Shown: positions 10,176 through 22,285 of the stretch, one piece after another
How the letters are laid out: the number at the start of each line of letters is the position of its first letter
How positions within the stretch are numbered: the stretch's first letter is position 1
Source of the DNA: Leishmania mexicana MHOM/GT/2001/U1103
Taxonomy: Eukaryota; Euglenozoa; Kinetoplastea; Trypanosomatida; Trypanosomatidae
DNA length: 64,000 nucleotides
Direction: 5' to 3'
Assembly (NCBI RefSeq): GCF_000234665.1
Contig: NC_018336.1
Span: forward strand, 537,069 to 601,068
Position numbers and translations under genes: made by a program
Notes under the pieces: generated by a model
What the model was told of the DNA's origin: nothing
What the model saw: only the letters and a program-made list of their open reading frames with translations
The model's database searches: none

Positions 10176-11823
10176 CCCTCCTCTTTATAGTTTTCCTTTT
10201 CACTGATTTCGCCTTTACTTGGCCCTCGATAGATAAAAAGAGAGCAAAGGAAAAAAAAGGTAAAGTACACTGTACCTCTACTTGCCTGGTGTGTGCGTGC
10301 GTGTGTATCTCTCTATGCTTGTTTTTTTTTGTTTTTTCCCCCGTCACCCTTCTTCTTCCTTTTTATTGTTGTCTCTTGGTACTGTGCTTTCCACGTCGTT
10401 GCCATTGGTGGGTCTGTGTACGTGTACCTTTTTTTTCTGTATGCTTTCTCCCTCTTTTTCGTTTTGTTTTGTCCCCCCCCCTCCTCCCCTGTGAACTAGT
10501 TTCAGGTGCGTCTCAGTTGCGCCTGTGTGTGTGCATGCATAGGTGTGCGCGTGATGTGGATGTAAACCATCACCCTCCCCCTCCCTTTTCAGGTGGTTGC
10601 ATCACTGTCATCCATGTTTTTTTTTTGTGTGTGTATGTGTGTGTCTTTTCCATTTTTTGTGTGTGTCCCTTTACTGACTTTCTTTGCCGAACACCTTTAC
10701 CCACTCATCTCCTGCGGATGCTGCTTGTCCTCTCTGTCCGTGTCTCCGCGTGGTCTATAGGTATTCTGATGTCGCTCATTCGTTGCCTTTCCTTCCAGCG
10801 TTCTGTATACCGCTGCCTTTTGTTGACGTTGTGTGTGTGTTGTGTGTGTGTGCTTTGTTGTGTTGACCCCCTCACATGTTTGTGGGTGCCGTCTCTGTCG
10901 ATTTTTTGTGCTCCTCCACGTTTTTTCTATTCCATCTCGTTTTCTTTCTCTCTTCGCCTGTTTCTATCGCCGCGTGCGTAATGTGTTGCTTCGTCGCTGC
11001 TTTTCTAGTACAACTCCAGCGTTCTTATTCCCGAGAGCGCTCCTCATACACGGAGAGAGAGAGAGACAGAGACGCAGAGTATCATCACACACGCACACAC
11101 ACACAGGAGGGCTGTCCGGACAAGACCGAACGGGCTCGTCTGAAACACCTCCACAGATGCGCACCATGCATGCAGTACCATGCCTACACAGGCACGTGCA
11201 CACACACACACACAATGCACGCACAGAAGAATGCAGGGGCAAACCTCGCAGAAAGAGATGACGGTACAAGAATATGAAGTACATCGCACTCTGAAGTGCG
11301 CGAGGCTTGATGTCGTCACAGTGCCTCTTGTCTTGACTTCTTTCTCTCTCTCCCCATCCCCGCGCGCGTGCGATAGATTTCTATTACTTTATCACACGTT
11401 TTCTCTTCGTGCCACCTACTTTGTTCTTGGTTTCGTTGGACCTCTCGCTTTGTCTTAGCGTTTCGCTTGCTGGCTTCTTTCTGTTCTGTCTTCTCTTATT
11501 CTTCTCTAAGATACATCTACACGATGGTGCTCAGCTCGTGCTCCCTCTTCCGTTTTCTTTTTCTGCCTTTGTGCCTCCCCACTATTTTTTTTTCGCTGTG
11601 TTTCTTCGCCTCGTGTTTTTTTTGGGTGTATCTTCTCCCCGTTGCTGTGTTCATTGCATTTTCTGTCTCTTCTCTCCTCCCCCCCTCTCCCTCCGACCCC
11701 CACCGGGTCCCTCACATTTTCACTTCTCCCCGCTCCCTTTCCGTTTCTCCCACCCACCCATCTTTTGCTCCTCTTCCCTCTTTCACCACTTAAAGCTGAG
11801 TCTTTTTTACGTGTGCGTCCATT

Positions 11824-11846
11824 GTGTGTGTGTGTGTGTGTGTGTG
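11824..11846. repeat. (GT)n microsatellite
   Basis: About eleven GT units in the B-C spacer. Confidence 0.9.
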
Positions 11847-13715
11847 CTTGCGTGTGCTTTTTATTTGTTTTATTATTTCCGGGAGATGGCGTGTCGGTGT
11901 GTAAGTCCTTGTCGTTGTGTGGCAACGGCGCTGTCGTCACAGCCATCACCACCAACTCCACATATACGTCTTGGGAGCGTTGTTGCGTGCTTTTTGCGTG
12001 CATGTGTGTGTGTGCCACCGGTGAGTTGATGCACCAGCTCACACTCCGCCCCCCCCCTCCCTTCCTCCCTCCCCCCGGCGCGCCGTCTTTCTTTTTTTTC
12101 GTTTCAGTGGCTGCTGTTGTTAACGTTTTGCCGGTGTGGCTGGACAAGAGCGCGTCAATGCGGTCCTGTCACCGCTTCACTTTTTTGACAAGAAAAACAG
12201 AGATGTAAGATAAAAGGGCGCGGAGAGCGCAAAACTCAGTATACGGGTAAGCAGCACATGGCTACCCTCCCCCTCCCCTTTTGTGTCTTCTCAGCGCCCC
12301 CCCCCCCACTGCCAACACGCTCACTCAAACGGACTCAACCACGTAATCCCCCGAAAGAGGAAAAAAACGGATCAAGGAGCGAAGAAACAAAAAGAAACAG
12401 GAAATGACTTTTGAAATGGGACGCCTCTCCTCTCTTATTCCCGGCAGGGGCGGGCGAGAGGCACCGCGGCTACGGAAACGGAGCAAGAGAGACGGAAGTG
12501 CAAGAGGGGAAAACTAGGCGAGGAAGAAGAGCAGCATGAGCTGGGGGAGGGGGAAGGGGAGGGGCAATGAGAGCGCTTTTTCTACACCCAGCCCAACCCC
12601 GCTGACCCCACCCCTGCTTCTCACACCTCCCCCCACCCCACCCCAATCTCCTGGCTTGCACCTACTTTCCATAGAACTACCACCTATTGCCTGACCGCCA
12701 CTAGAAGCTCATATTACCTACCTACCCCCGTCTTATGTCGAATCTGTTGTTTGTTTAAGTTGTCCCTGGACCACCACCACCACCACCCCATCACCGCCGC
12801 CGCCGCCAACCCCACGCATCTTGGAAAAGCCAGGGGAGCAATGCGGCATCGTGTGCTGTTGGAAATGCGGGTTCACGTGCGGTTTCCTTCTGAGAGCGTG
12901 TGTGTGCGTGCGTGTGTGTGTGTGTCCAGGTGCATATTTTTTCTTTCCTTTCCAAACTGCGTACTTCGTTCTCTTTTTTTTTCCTCTTCCGTGTTTATTT
13001 TCGAGTGTTTGACTCCCTCTCCTCCCTCTCTCCTGTTTCTAGTACTGTAGCTCGTGTCTACTGCATTTTGCTTTCCTCGCGCTCTCTCTTGTGTGTTTTC
13101 TTTTAGCGACAAGGCCCGTATGTGTGTACACGTGCGGATGTCAGCGGTGTACACAAGAAGGGAAAGGGCGAGGTGCGTCTTCTGCCTTTCTTTCTTCTTC
13201 CTTACCCCACCCCCTTTCCTTTGTCACCGCTGCCCTCGAGATGTTGATGAGAGGGACCCCCTCCCTCTTTGCCAACCCACGTACGCGCACGCCTGCTCCT
13301 TTTTTTTCTCTCCTCACTTGTACCCCTCAAAGTCCCCGGGTTCGTCTACCTCCTCGCCTTTCTCCACCCCTCATGTGAGTCTTTTTTCTTTTCTCCGTTA
13401 CCACCAAAGCCACGCATGTATCATGGCTGCCGTCACACGGACGGAACTTAGCGCCGCGAACCACCTCGTGCTTTTGCTCTTACTCTTCCCCACCGTGCAA
13501 GAAACAGCAGAGGGAGAGGCAGGAGAGACCGGAGACGCGACAGTGTATGTCTATGTGTCTGTGTGTGTGTGTGTGTGTCAGCAGTAAACAAATTCATAAT
13601 CCACATGAAGGGAAGACCCCCTCCAAAAGCAACAGCAAATTGCCGAAGTAACGACCAGGTTAATCGAATCGCTTCGTCCTCATCGTATGGGGGGCGGCTT
13701 CTCTTTATTTGCGTG

Positions 13716-13718
<3 letters not shown>

Positions 13719-13753
<35 letters not shown>
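13719..13753. repeat. Long (TG)17 microsatellite
   Basis: About 35 bases of uninterrupted TG, among the longest pure dinucleotide tracts in the window. Confidence 0.95.
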
Positions 13754-13755
<2 letters not shown>

Positions 13756-16700
13756 ATTTTTGAAGTGCCGCGCTCCGTGTCTGTTCATCTACGCTAAAAG
13801 CTGGGAAAAAAAAGAAAGAAAGGGAAAGACACATGCATGCACTCGGTGCTCTGAAAATAGCGGCAAGTGGAAAGAAAGGAGCGGAGGCCTTTGTGAAGCT
13901 GAAGGGGAACAACGCGGCAGGAAGTAGTGGAGCAAATAAAAAGAAGAGCGAAAAAGCACTTTTAGGCACTTGTCGCTGCACGTAAAGTGAAGCACACAGA
14001 GGAGGTTTCAGCGTCAACGATATTATCAGTGCCCTCAATCCCTTCCCTCTCCTCTCAGTCTCCATGATGTCTCTGACGACTCTCGCTCAGGCCCCTCTGG
14101 CTCCCCACCACCCACTCGCCACACTTCGATACTCTTCCCGACTCTAACTCTTCGTGAACGGAGGGGAGGTCTTCTTTTGCTATTGTTGTTCCTGCGTCTG
14201 GCATCTCTGTTTCTCCTTTGAGTGTGCGTGCGTGTGTGTGTCTGTGTGTGTGCTCCCTTATTTCCTACATCTCTCAGCCTCTTCTTTTTTCTTTCCCCCC
14301 TTGCACCTTTTTGTTTTCTCTCTTTTTCCTTGTGAAGGAAAACACCGCCTGTTTTCGTGTATGTGCGCCTGTGTAGGTGCCACTGCATCTTGAGTTGGTA
14401 TTCGGGTGCCTAACTCTTTGTCTGTCCTGTCTTACCTATGTTGCTCTACTTGCTTGCGTGTATGTGTCTGGATCTGTGTTGCGTTGTCTTTCTGTGGGTG
14501 TATGTGTGTGAGTGTGTGTGTGTCCCCCACTCCTCTCCCTCCCGCCCCCCTCCCGCCACCGCCACCGCACTCTTCAGTGTTCCTTCCTGATCTTTGTTTT
14601 TTTTGTTCAGTTTTGCCAAATCTCTCCCGTTCGCCCTTCTCGTGTTGGCTGTGGTCGTTGTGGTCGTTTGCTTGTGCTGTTCTGTATAGATCCCCTCCCC
14701 GGTGCTTTCCCCTCTTTTTGTGTGTGTGTGTCGTTGTTGGATTGTGCCCCCCCCGTCACCCCTATTTCTTTTTCGCTTGCTTCTCTCTTCTTCCCCCCCC
14801 CCCAGATGCGTCTTTGGGGAACCCTGTATCATTGCAACCCTTTCTTGCAGTGTGCTCGTTTTCCTTTTGTGCAGTATTGTGTGTTTCCCCACCACAGGCC
14901 CACTGCCTTTTCTTTTTCTTTGATGTGCTTGTCCGTTGGTGACTTGTCGGTGTGGGTTCGCTTGTGTATGCGTGTGTATGTAGGTGTGCCTGTCTCTGTC
15001 TGTCTCTGGCCCCCCCCCCGCCCGGCCGTCCCCCCCCTCCTCTCTCTCCCGCTTACCTACCTCATCCCTCACCACCTGTACTTCAAGGTTGTGTCTCCTC
15101 ACTCCCCCTCCCCTCTATCTCTTATACTAACAAGTCACCACCACCCACCAACACCGCCACCGTCCCTAGAAATCAGACGTGCATGTTTCCGCCTTTATGT
15201 GTGCGGTGGCCACTCCCCGTCTCTGTTTTTCTTCCTGCTTTTTTTTTGGTTTTCCACTTGTTTATCGATCAAATGCGGCCTTATTGTGGTCGCCGTTTTT
15301 TTTTTCTTGGCTCTCTCGCCGTTGAGAACATACGCGCACAAACACGCGTGTGCGTGTGCGTGTGTGTGCGGCAGCTGCTAGGACAAGAGGGGAGGAGCAA
15401 CGAGAAGGGAAACCAGAACAGCAACGAAAACAAAGGAGAAACGCGAAAAAAAAGGCACCGGGAAAGCACATTTTTCTTGTGCGCTTGTTTTTTTTTCTTT
15501 CTTTGTATTCCCTCTCTCATCTACCGCCTCGAAGGAGGTTACATGAACCTGTCTGTCCGTGCGACGCACACACACACACATTCTGCGCACACACGCAAGC
15601 ATAAACAATTTACTCTCCTTTATACTGAAGGTAACGATGCGAAGGGGAGTAGGGTACGCTGGTGGCCAGTGGATGTTGACGATGTTTGTTTGTTTTTCTT
15701 GTGTGTGTGTGTGTTTTTGCCGTTGTATTTTTGTTTGGATAAGTCAGAGAAAATGGAAGAGTTGCAGGTAAGCACACACATGCACAGTCCACGACCCAAT
15801 GCCAAGTGGTTCTCTGGACATCTAATGCTAAACGTGAATCTCTTCCCCATCTGTGTGTGTGTGTATGTAGATGCAGACGTATTTCAACGCCACTCGAAAC
15901 AAAGCAAGCGACAAAAAGCCGTTTGTACGTTTTTTTTCTCTCTCTCCTCCTCCTCTTCCCTTTTTTCAATGGCTCATGCATATTCATTGCTCGTCACCGC
16001 GTACATCCCGACTTCCTTGTCCATCTTGCTCTCTGTTTATGACGTTCTATGTAAGTGAGTGCTTGCTCTTTTCTCCGCTGTTTCCCCCCCCTGTTTTTCG
16101 TCCCTCATCAACTCTATGTTTGTGTGTGTGTGTGTGGTGTGTGTGTGTGTGTGTGATCGGCTTTGACAATCCCCTCTGCACTTTCTTTTGTCGCACTTGT
16201 GTATGTGTGTGTGTGTGTTATCTTCTTTTTGTGTGTCGTTGTCCCCAACCCTCCTTCGAGTGAATTGCAATCCTCGGCGTCTTCGACGTGTTTTCGATGG
16301 TGCAGTTTTAGCATTGCAGCGCGTGGGTCTGCGTCTGGCGCGTTCTTCTCTGTGATCTTTCTCATCGACGCACACGGGCACAGACAGGCACACATGCGCG
16401 AAGCGGTATTTACCCCTGTGCGCTCCGTCTCTCCTCACTTCCCTTTCTTCCATTTTTTTTCGTTCGTTTGACCTTCAACAAATGAACGCCAAAACATGGA
16501 ACACAGACGCGCGCATGCGCCTGCACCGGTAAGGGGGAGTACACTGATGCGCTTCTTTTGTTTTTTTTGTCTTGACGGAGAACAGAAGAGGAAGAACAGG
16601 AAAAGCTCCGCTAGACACACGACCTGGCTCGAAGTCAGACGTCTACTCCCAGACGAGGTTTTAGCCGTAGTGCGATAGAGGTAGGGTGAGCTGCGGCTGT

Positions 16701-16870
16701 GTGCTTCTGCTTGTTGACGCGTTCATCATATAATGGCACGTTGGCGAAAGAGCGAAAGAAAAAAAAATGGGGGAAAAGGAAAGGGATGAAAAGAGAACTC
16801 TGACCAGACCCCCCTCCGTCCCTCTCCTGAATACGTTTGGCTTTTCTCTTTGACGTGCACTCTTTGCTCT

Positions 16871-17000
16871 TGTGTATATATGTATATATATATATATGTG
16901 TGTGTATATGTGTGCACATGTATATATATATACACATATACACACATATACACATATATATACATGTATGTGTGTGTGTGCGTGTGTGTGTGCGCGCGCA
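16871..17000. repeat. AT/GT block with inverted symmetry
   Basis: About 130 bases of TATA, GTGTGTATATGTGTGCACATG and the near-complementary TATACACATATACACACATA series. The left half (TA then TG) is approximately the reverse complement of the middle part (CA then TA), so a long imperfect hairpin could form in RNA or single-stranded DNA. It ends in a (GT)n-(GC)n run. Confidence 0.8.
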
Positions 17001-17640
17001 GATAAGGAGACGAAAAAAAAAAGTCTGCGCACAGGTGTTTGCGTGCACGATTTTGCGCTCTGTGCTGTGTTGCCGTGTAATTTGCCACGCACGAATCGAG
17101 AAGGAAAACAACACTCTTTTTTTTTCCTCTCCCCCTCCCCCACTCAAGCCCTCATCACAGCAACACCAACAAAAAAAAAAAAACAAAGAGAATGAGGAGA
17201 CCACCAAGAGCGACAATGCTGTTTATTTTTCCCCCTTTTCACTTGTTAGATTTTCTCTCTCCTTTTCTTGTTCCCCCACCCACCCCCGACTCCCTTCTTC
17301 TCTCGCAGTCTCTCTCTCTCTATCACTCATCACCACTATGCTTCACCTCTGTGTGTGCGTATGTGTGTCCTTGGTTTTCTTCGCTGTCACTTTCGGGCAA
17401 CGCCTCATTACGAGAGAGGATACTGCCAGGTCTTCGCCTCTCCCTTTCTCTGCCTTGTTTTCCCTCCACGAACTTCATGGCGTCATCATATCCGCAGAGA
17501 GACGTCCGCAGTTTGCTGCCTTTTCGCTTTTCCTTCTTCTCTTCGGCTACTCACTGCCTTTGAGTACATCTGTCTGCCTCCAAGCCGCATCCATGCTTGT
17601 GTGCGTGTGTGTTGTGCGCTTGCACGATGCGCATTAATCT

Positions 17641-17959
17641 GCAAAGCACGGCTGAATTCACTGTTGGCGTGCCGAGAAGCGAGTGTATCTAGAGCTTCTA
17701 TTCTTGTCTTTGGCTCGAACGTTTCACAGAAACAACAGCATCAGGCCATGCTAGTTACCCAGCCGCGCATGACAATCCCATTCGGCTGTACTGTGCCTGC
17801 CGCCTCTTCCCCCTTTCCTCCCTTGTGCACGTTACACACACACACACACACAGACGTGCACATCTATGGGACCTGAACCACCGACACCACTCTCCTTCTC
17901 CTGCGCCTCCTCCTCTCTCCCTTTCCACCATTCATACAGGAAACGGCCGGCAGCTCACT
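17641..17959 (+). other. Mixed-complexity spacer
   Basis: Transition from low-complexity spacer into the GC-rich island that follows. It contains a (CA)n tract near 17835-17851. No gene seen. Confidence 0.55.
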
Positions 17960-18504
17960 TTCTCAGCCGTCGCCCTGTCCGTCTTCCGTTTTTTTTTCAC
18001 ACCACCTCCGCCCCGCATCGGCAGACATCGCCAGTGTTCGCCAACGATCTCGCAAATGGGGTCGGCTGCGAAGGGAGAAGAGACGCGCTACCATCAATGA
18101 GTCGCGGCGCCCTCTCCTCTCGTATCGCTGATCGCGGTGTGCCACTATGACGCTGAAGACACGAAGGCCGGGTGCGCTGAAACTGTCGGATCGGTCGCCA
18201 TACGGGCCGCAGGGGGCTCCATTTATTTCTCCGCCGACCAGACCAAAGCGAAGGGGCTGTTGCAAGGCCGCGGTTGCGCTGGGGCAGTGCACGATGCCAC
18301 CGGTGAGAACACCACCGCGCTCGACGAAGCCAGCACAGAAGCGCGCCATCACCAAACCGCCCATTGTGTCAATGGGCACCTGCGGAAAACATGCGGACCA
18401 GAAGCCCGGGGAGGCAACGCAAGCCCGACGACGACCGGGCGAGACGAAGCCGAACAACACCCACCCCCGTTTCCCAATAAGCAAAGGAATGGAAAAACTC
18501 CAAG
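17960..18504. mobile_element. GC-rich island directly upstream of the 376-bp repeats
   Basis: About 540 bases of GC-rich, high-complexity DNA. Short strings are shared with the island at 6240-6965 (GACCAGACCAAAG near 18238, GGGGCAGTGCAC near 18281). Together with the tandem units that follow, it may be one degenerate retroposon or repeat cluster. A 265-codon open frame on the minus strand runs through it into the repeats, but it has no recognisable domain and its continuation into the repeat argues against a real gene. Confidence 0.3.
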
Positions 18505-18881
18505 GCAGCGCACATGATGAGACTCTTTTTCGCTGCCACTGAGCGCCCCATGCGTGGGGCGGCACGTGATGCACACATGGATACACTACACTGTAGAACT
18601 GTCGTTTCTCTGACGGTGCTGCGCCCCCCTGCCCCTCCCCCCTGTCTCCTCCCCCCCCCCCGCGCGCGCCGCGATATCGAGGTCTTCGTGTACCCCGTGC
18701 GCCCCCACTCGTGGCACACACATGGGGAATGGTCAAGACCGAGACACGCCACCGCCGCACACCATGCGCAGTCCCATTTCGCTCGTCCCGCTCCGCACCG
18801 TTGAGCTGCCGTCGATGAACAATGGGCCGAGACGTGCGCGCGCCCCGCTAGACACCCTGCCCCCGCCCCCTCGTGCGCGCC
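18505..18881. repeat. 376/377-bp tandem repeat, unit 1
   Basis: The unit begins GCAGCGCACATGATGAGACT and ends at the start of the next copy. It is 377 bases long with a C11 run near 18651-18661. Sequence otherwise appears identical to unit 2 by eye. The unit is GC-rich and carries CG-rich segments and a strong C-rich tract. Confidence 0.95.
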
Positions 18882-19257
18882 GCAGCGCACATGATGAGAC
18901 TCTTTTTCGCTGCCACTGAGCGCCCCATGCGTGGGGCGGCACGTGATGCACACATGGATACACTACACTGTAGAACTGTCGTTTCTCTGACGGTGCTGCG
19001 CCCCCCTGCCCCTCCCCCCTGTCTCCTCCCCCCCCCCGCGCGCGCCGCGATATCGAGGTCTTCGTGTACCCCGTGCGCCCCCACTCGTGGCACACACATG
19101 GGGAATGGTCAAGACCGAGACACGCCACCGCCGCACACCATGCGCAGTCCCATTTCGCTCGTCCCGCTCCGCACCGTTGAGCTGCCGTCGATGAACAATG
19201 GGCCGAGACGTGCGCGCGCCCCGCTAGACACCCTGCCCCCGCCCCCTCGTGCGCGCC
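18882..19257. repeat. 376-bp tandem repeat, unit 2
   Basis: Second full copy, 376 bases. The only difference I can see from unit 1 is one base fewer in the C run (C10 instead of C11). Near-identity implies very recent duplication, active homogenisation or an assembly duplication. Confidence 0.95.
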
Positions 19258-19457
19258 GCAGCGCACATGATGAGACTCTTTTTCGCTGCCACTGAGCGCC
19301 CCATGCGTGGGGCGGCACGTGATGCACACATGGATACACTACACTGTAGAACTGTCGTTTCTCTGACGGTGCTGCGCCCCCCTGCCCCTCCCCCCTGTCT
19401 CCTCCCCCCCCCCCGCGCGCGCCGCGATATCGAGGTCTTCGTGTACCCCGTGCGCCC
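19258..19457. repeat. 376-bp tandem repeat, partial unit 3
   Basis: Third copy, truncated after about 200 bases (just past GTGTACCCCGTGCGCCC), where it changes abruptly to unrelated sequence. Its C run is C11. The array thus has about 2.5 units. The junction marks either the right edge of the array or a recombination point. Confidence 0.95.
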
Positions 19458-21569
19458 TCACCGGTGACTAAAGCAGCTGAGGCGCTAGTTTTCTCGCGCA
19501 GAGGTCGTGGGGCATTGTCGCGGTATATGTTTGGGCTTCTTGTTCGGTGTAAAGGCGAGAGAATGAGGATTAAACGTCGAAGTTGCGGAGGGCAGAGGCG
19601 CAGGGGCCTTCGTTTTTTATCAAAGGTGCAAGTGTTTATGTTACCGCAAGGTGAGGGAGAGACGTTACATGCATGTCCGTGCTCCGTCTCGCGAGGCGGA
19701 ATCATTGAAAGTGGGGACAACGGATAAGGAAAAGATAATGTGCGTATTTAGGAACGGAAACCCGCACATATGTGTGGGACGTTTGCCTATTGTCTGCTGA
19801 CGAAGGGAACCTCTGGGTGTGTGCCTGCATTTCTCGGCGGCACAACTCTGGGCGCGTCAGTTGACATGTAGGCCCATGCACAAAACGGTAACACGCCCGC
19901 GATCTGCGGAAAAGACACGCCAGAAAGCGAAACAAATATCCGGACGAGAGAGAAGTAATGGGTCGTGCGTAGGGGTGATAGCAGCATTCCTCCGCTCTCC
20001 TCCCCCTCCTGTGTTGTCGTTTCTTCCGTCTGAATCCTGGCGGAAACGACGCAGCGTTGCCTGCGGCGCTGCGATCCCTGCTCGATGCTGCGCGGGCCCT
20101 CTCGACGACCACGCATACGTATGGAATAACAATGACCCTCATCTCCCTTCATTTCACACACACACTCTGTCACTCTACCTGCTTACTCCTGATTTACATG
20201 CAAACATCACGCACACATACACACAACTGCACATGTGGCACCGGTAGATCTCTCGTCATTCTCCCTCCCGTTTTTCTCTCTTCTTTTCTACCTTTCAAGC
20301 TCCTTTTTCCTTTTCCTCATCTTAGCTTTCCCTGTTCAGGTTCAGCTCCTCCCTCTACCGGCCCCAACTCCCCTCCCCCGACCCTGCAGGACTCTCTCCC
20401 TGACTGGCCTCTATCCCCTTCCCCTCCCCCACTCTCGTCGGTGTGATTCTTTGTTCTTCGTTTGTCTTCCTTTTGGTTCTTCCTCGCGCTCAATTCCGTT
20501 TTGATTTTCGGTGGTTGTGCTTGTTCTCCTCTCGCCCACCCACACCCCCTCCCCCTTTTCTGCTCCCTCTGCCGTTGCCGGCTCACAGCCGCAGACGTGT
20601 GTATCGGTGTGTACGCGTGCGGGGCCGTCGGAAGAAGAAACGAAAATAAGGAAGAGAGAGCAAAACACACGTGGGTGGTTTTTATGTCGAGTTGTTTTCT
20701 CTACTCCGCCACTTCCACGCGTCTTTACTTCGTTGTTCCCCCCCCCCTTCCCCTTCCCCTTCTTTGTCTGTCTTCCGCTCTCGCTCCTTGAGCGCCTCTC
20801 TTTCTGTTCTGTTGGTCGTGTGCGGAGCGTCCTACCGTGCTCCCCACCCCCTCCCCTTTGCTCGTGTGAACGTCCGTGCGCGTAGCCCCAGCGACGGTCT
20901 CTCTTGCGACCCAACGAAAAGCACGAAGGAGCCGGCAAGAGAAGGAGAAAGAGCCAAGCAAGCACGGCACGCGACACCCAGGGTGGTCCGCGTTGTTGTT
21001 GTTTTGCGGTTGCCTTTTTGGTGTTATGTTTCGAGGCACTTCTTCATCTTTCTTCTCAAAATACTTGCTCTGATACGGTTCCTCACTTCTGTTGCTGCTA
21101 CAGCTACCCCCGTCCTCCCCTCCCGCCTTCCATTTTCTTCTTTGCTCGGCATCGTTGCGGTTGGACACCACTCACGTCACTCGTCACGTCAGAGTTCATT
21201 CTCTCGAAGCCAGGCACAGGAAAGACGCAGCCGCGCCACGCTACTCGCTCCTTTCGCTTACCCTTGTACTTGTGTCAAGGTCCTCGTTGGTACTGTGGCA
21301 TCGCACGACACTCCTTTACCGGCACCAGAGCAGAAACCAAAGGGAAAAAGGGAACCACAACATCCATAGGGAAAACAGCAACCAAGGCCCGCAGCGCTAT
21401 CCTTCTCTGTGAAAGTTGCGTGGTTTGATCGGACGGACAAACAACCAAGCGAGAGGGCCTCAACGCAAGTGACACGGCGAGAGCTCGACTGCAACACGAG
21501 TGGAAAGAAACGCACACGACAGCCCCCTCTCTCACACGTAGACGCGTATACGCACCAAGAACACACACA
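19458..21569 (+). other. Spacer between the repeat array and gene C
   Basis: The first 650 bases are mixed-complexity DNA without a gene. From about 20230 onward it returns to CT-rich spacer with C runs. Open frames up to 232 codons show no domain. Confidence 0.6.
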
Positions 21570-21669
21570 NNNNNNNNNNNNNNNNNNNNNNNNNNNNNNN
21601 NNNNNNNNNNNNNNNNNNNNNNNNNNNNNNNNNNNNNNNNNNNNNNNNNNNNNNNNNNNNNNNNNNNNN
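21570..21669. other. Assembly gap (100 N)
   Basis: One hundred N, placeholder size. It begins within a (CA)n tract, again suggesting that microsatellites broke the assembly. It lies about 600 bases upstream of gene C. Confidence 0.99.
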
Positions 21670-22285
21670 GTATAAATAGATCAGAGATCGTCGAGACATC
21701 GTGAATCTTTCGGAGCCTCATCTCTCTTCGTTTTTCTGTTGTTGTTGTTGTTCACTCTTTCTCTTTGCGTGAGTGCACGTTGGACCTGCTTCTTCTTTTC
21801 TCTCCCCTCCTCCTCACCTCCCCCACCATCGCACTGATCTCCTGACATCTCTCTCTTTTGTTGTTCTCTTCCAGTGAACCATTGCTTGGCTTACCTGCCG
21901 TCCCCACCCCCTCCCCTCTCCCGGCCCGCTGATCTTTTCCAGAGTGAGCTCTCTGTTCCTCCTTGCTCTTCCCTCCTATCTCTATCTTCGTTTTGGGGGG
22001 TTTGACGGTTGTCGTTTGCTTCGCTTGCCCTGCGAACCCTCATCATCGTTTTCCGTGTTCCGTTTTCTTCAGCTCCACAAACACCCCTACCCCCACCCCC
22101 TCGCAGCCCATCGTTCTTCCCCTTCACCTTTAAGATCGTACAGAGTTTACTCCATCACACACCCAGACTTCCACAGACCAACAAACCGCAACTCCCTCCC
22201 TCCCTCGCGTGATCCTAACACACCGACCCCACGCCAGCGCAGCGGAACGCATCGTGAAATACACAAGCAAGAAGTACACAGCAAG
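21670..22285 (+). promoter_or_regulatory. 5' flank of gene C with strong splice-acceptor candidates
   Basis: A long pyrimidine tract (about 21848-21872) runs into CCAG with the AG at 21873-21874, a strong match to a trans-splice acceptor. It would give a 5' UTR of about 410 bases. A second, closer candidate is the AG at 22071-22072 after CCGTTTTCTTC. GTT repeats occur at 21737-21751. The open frame of gene C extends upstream to an ATG at 21944, but that part lacks coding-like composition, so I place the start at 22286. Confidence 0.5.

Larger units (their letters stand above)
10176..17640 (+). other. Large non-coding spacer between genes B and C, first part
   Basis: About 7.5 kb dominated by CT-rich sense-strand DNA with (GT)n and (CA)n tracts (for example 11824-11846 and 13719-13753) and long T runs. 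Many overlapping open frames of 60-370 codons occur on both strands, but their products are Ser/Leu/Phe/Cys/Val repeats or Thr/His repeats dictated by the dinucleotide content. I find no domain, no start context with convincing codon bias and no RRM trace. Confidence 0.65.

Noticed and set aside
9884..10981. 365-codon open frame
   Set aside because: It runs across the N gap, and the rest is Phe/Leu/Cys/Val low complexity from T-rich and GT-rich DNA.
17963..18760. 265-codon minus-strand frame reaching into the 376-bp repeat
   Set aside because: It combines island and repeat sequence, has no domain, and similar frames recur in each repeat unit simply because the unit is GC-rich.
18505..19457. 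CRISPR-like or satellite array
   Set aside because: Units are contiguous 376-bp copies with no spacers, and there are only 2.5 of them.
21944..22285. Upstream extension of gene C from an earlier in-frame ATG
   Set aside because: The extra 114 residues are pyrimidine-derived and lie across splice-acceptor candidates; the family homology begins right after 22286.
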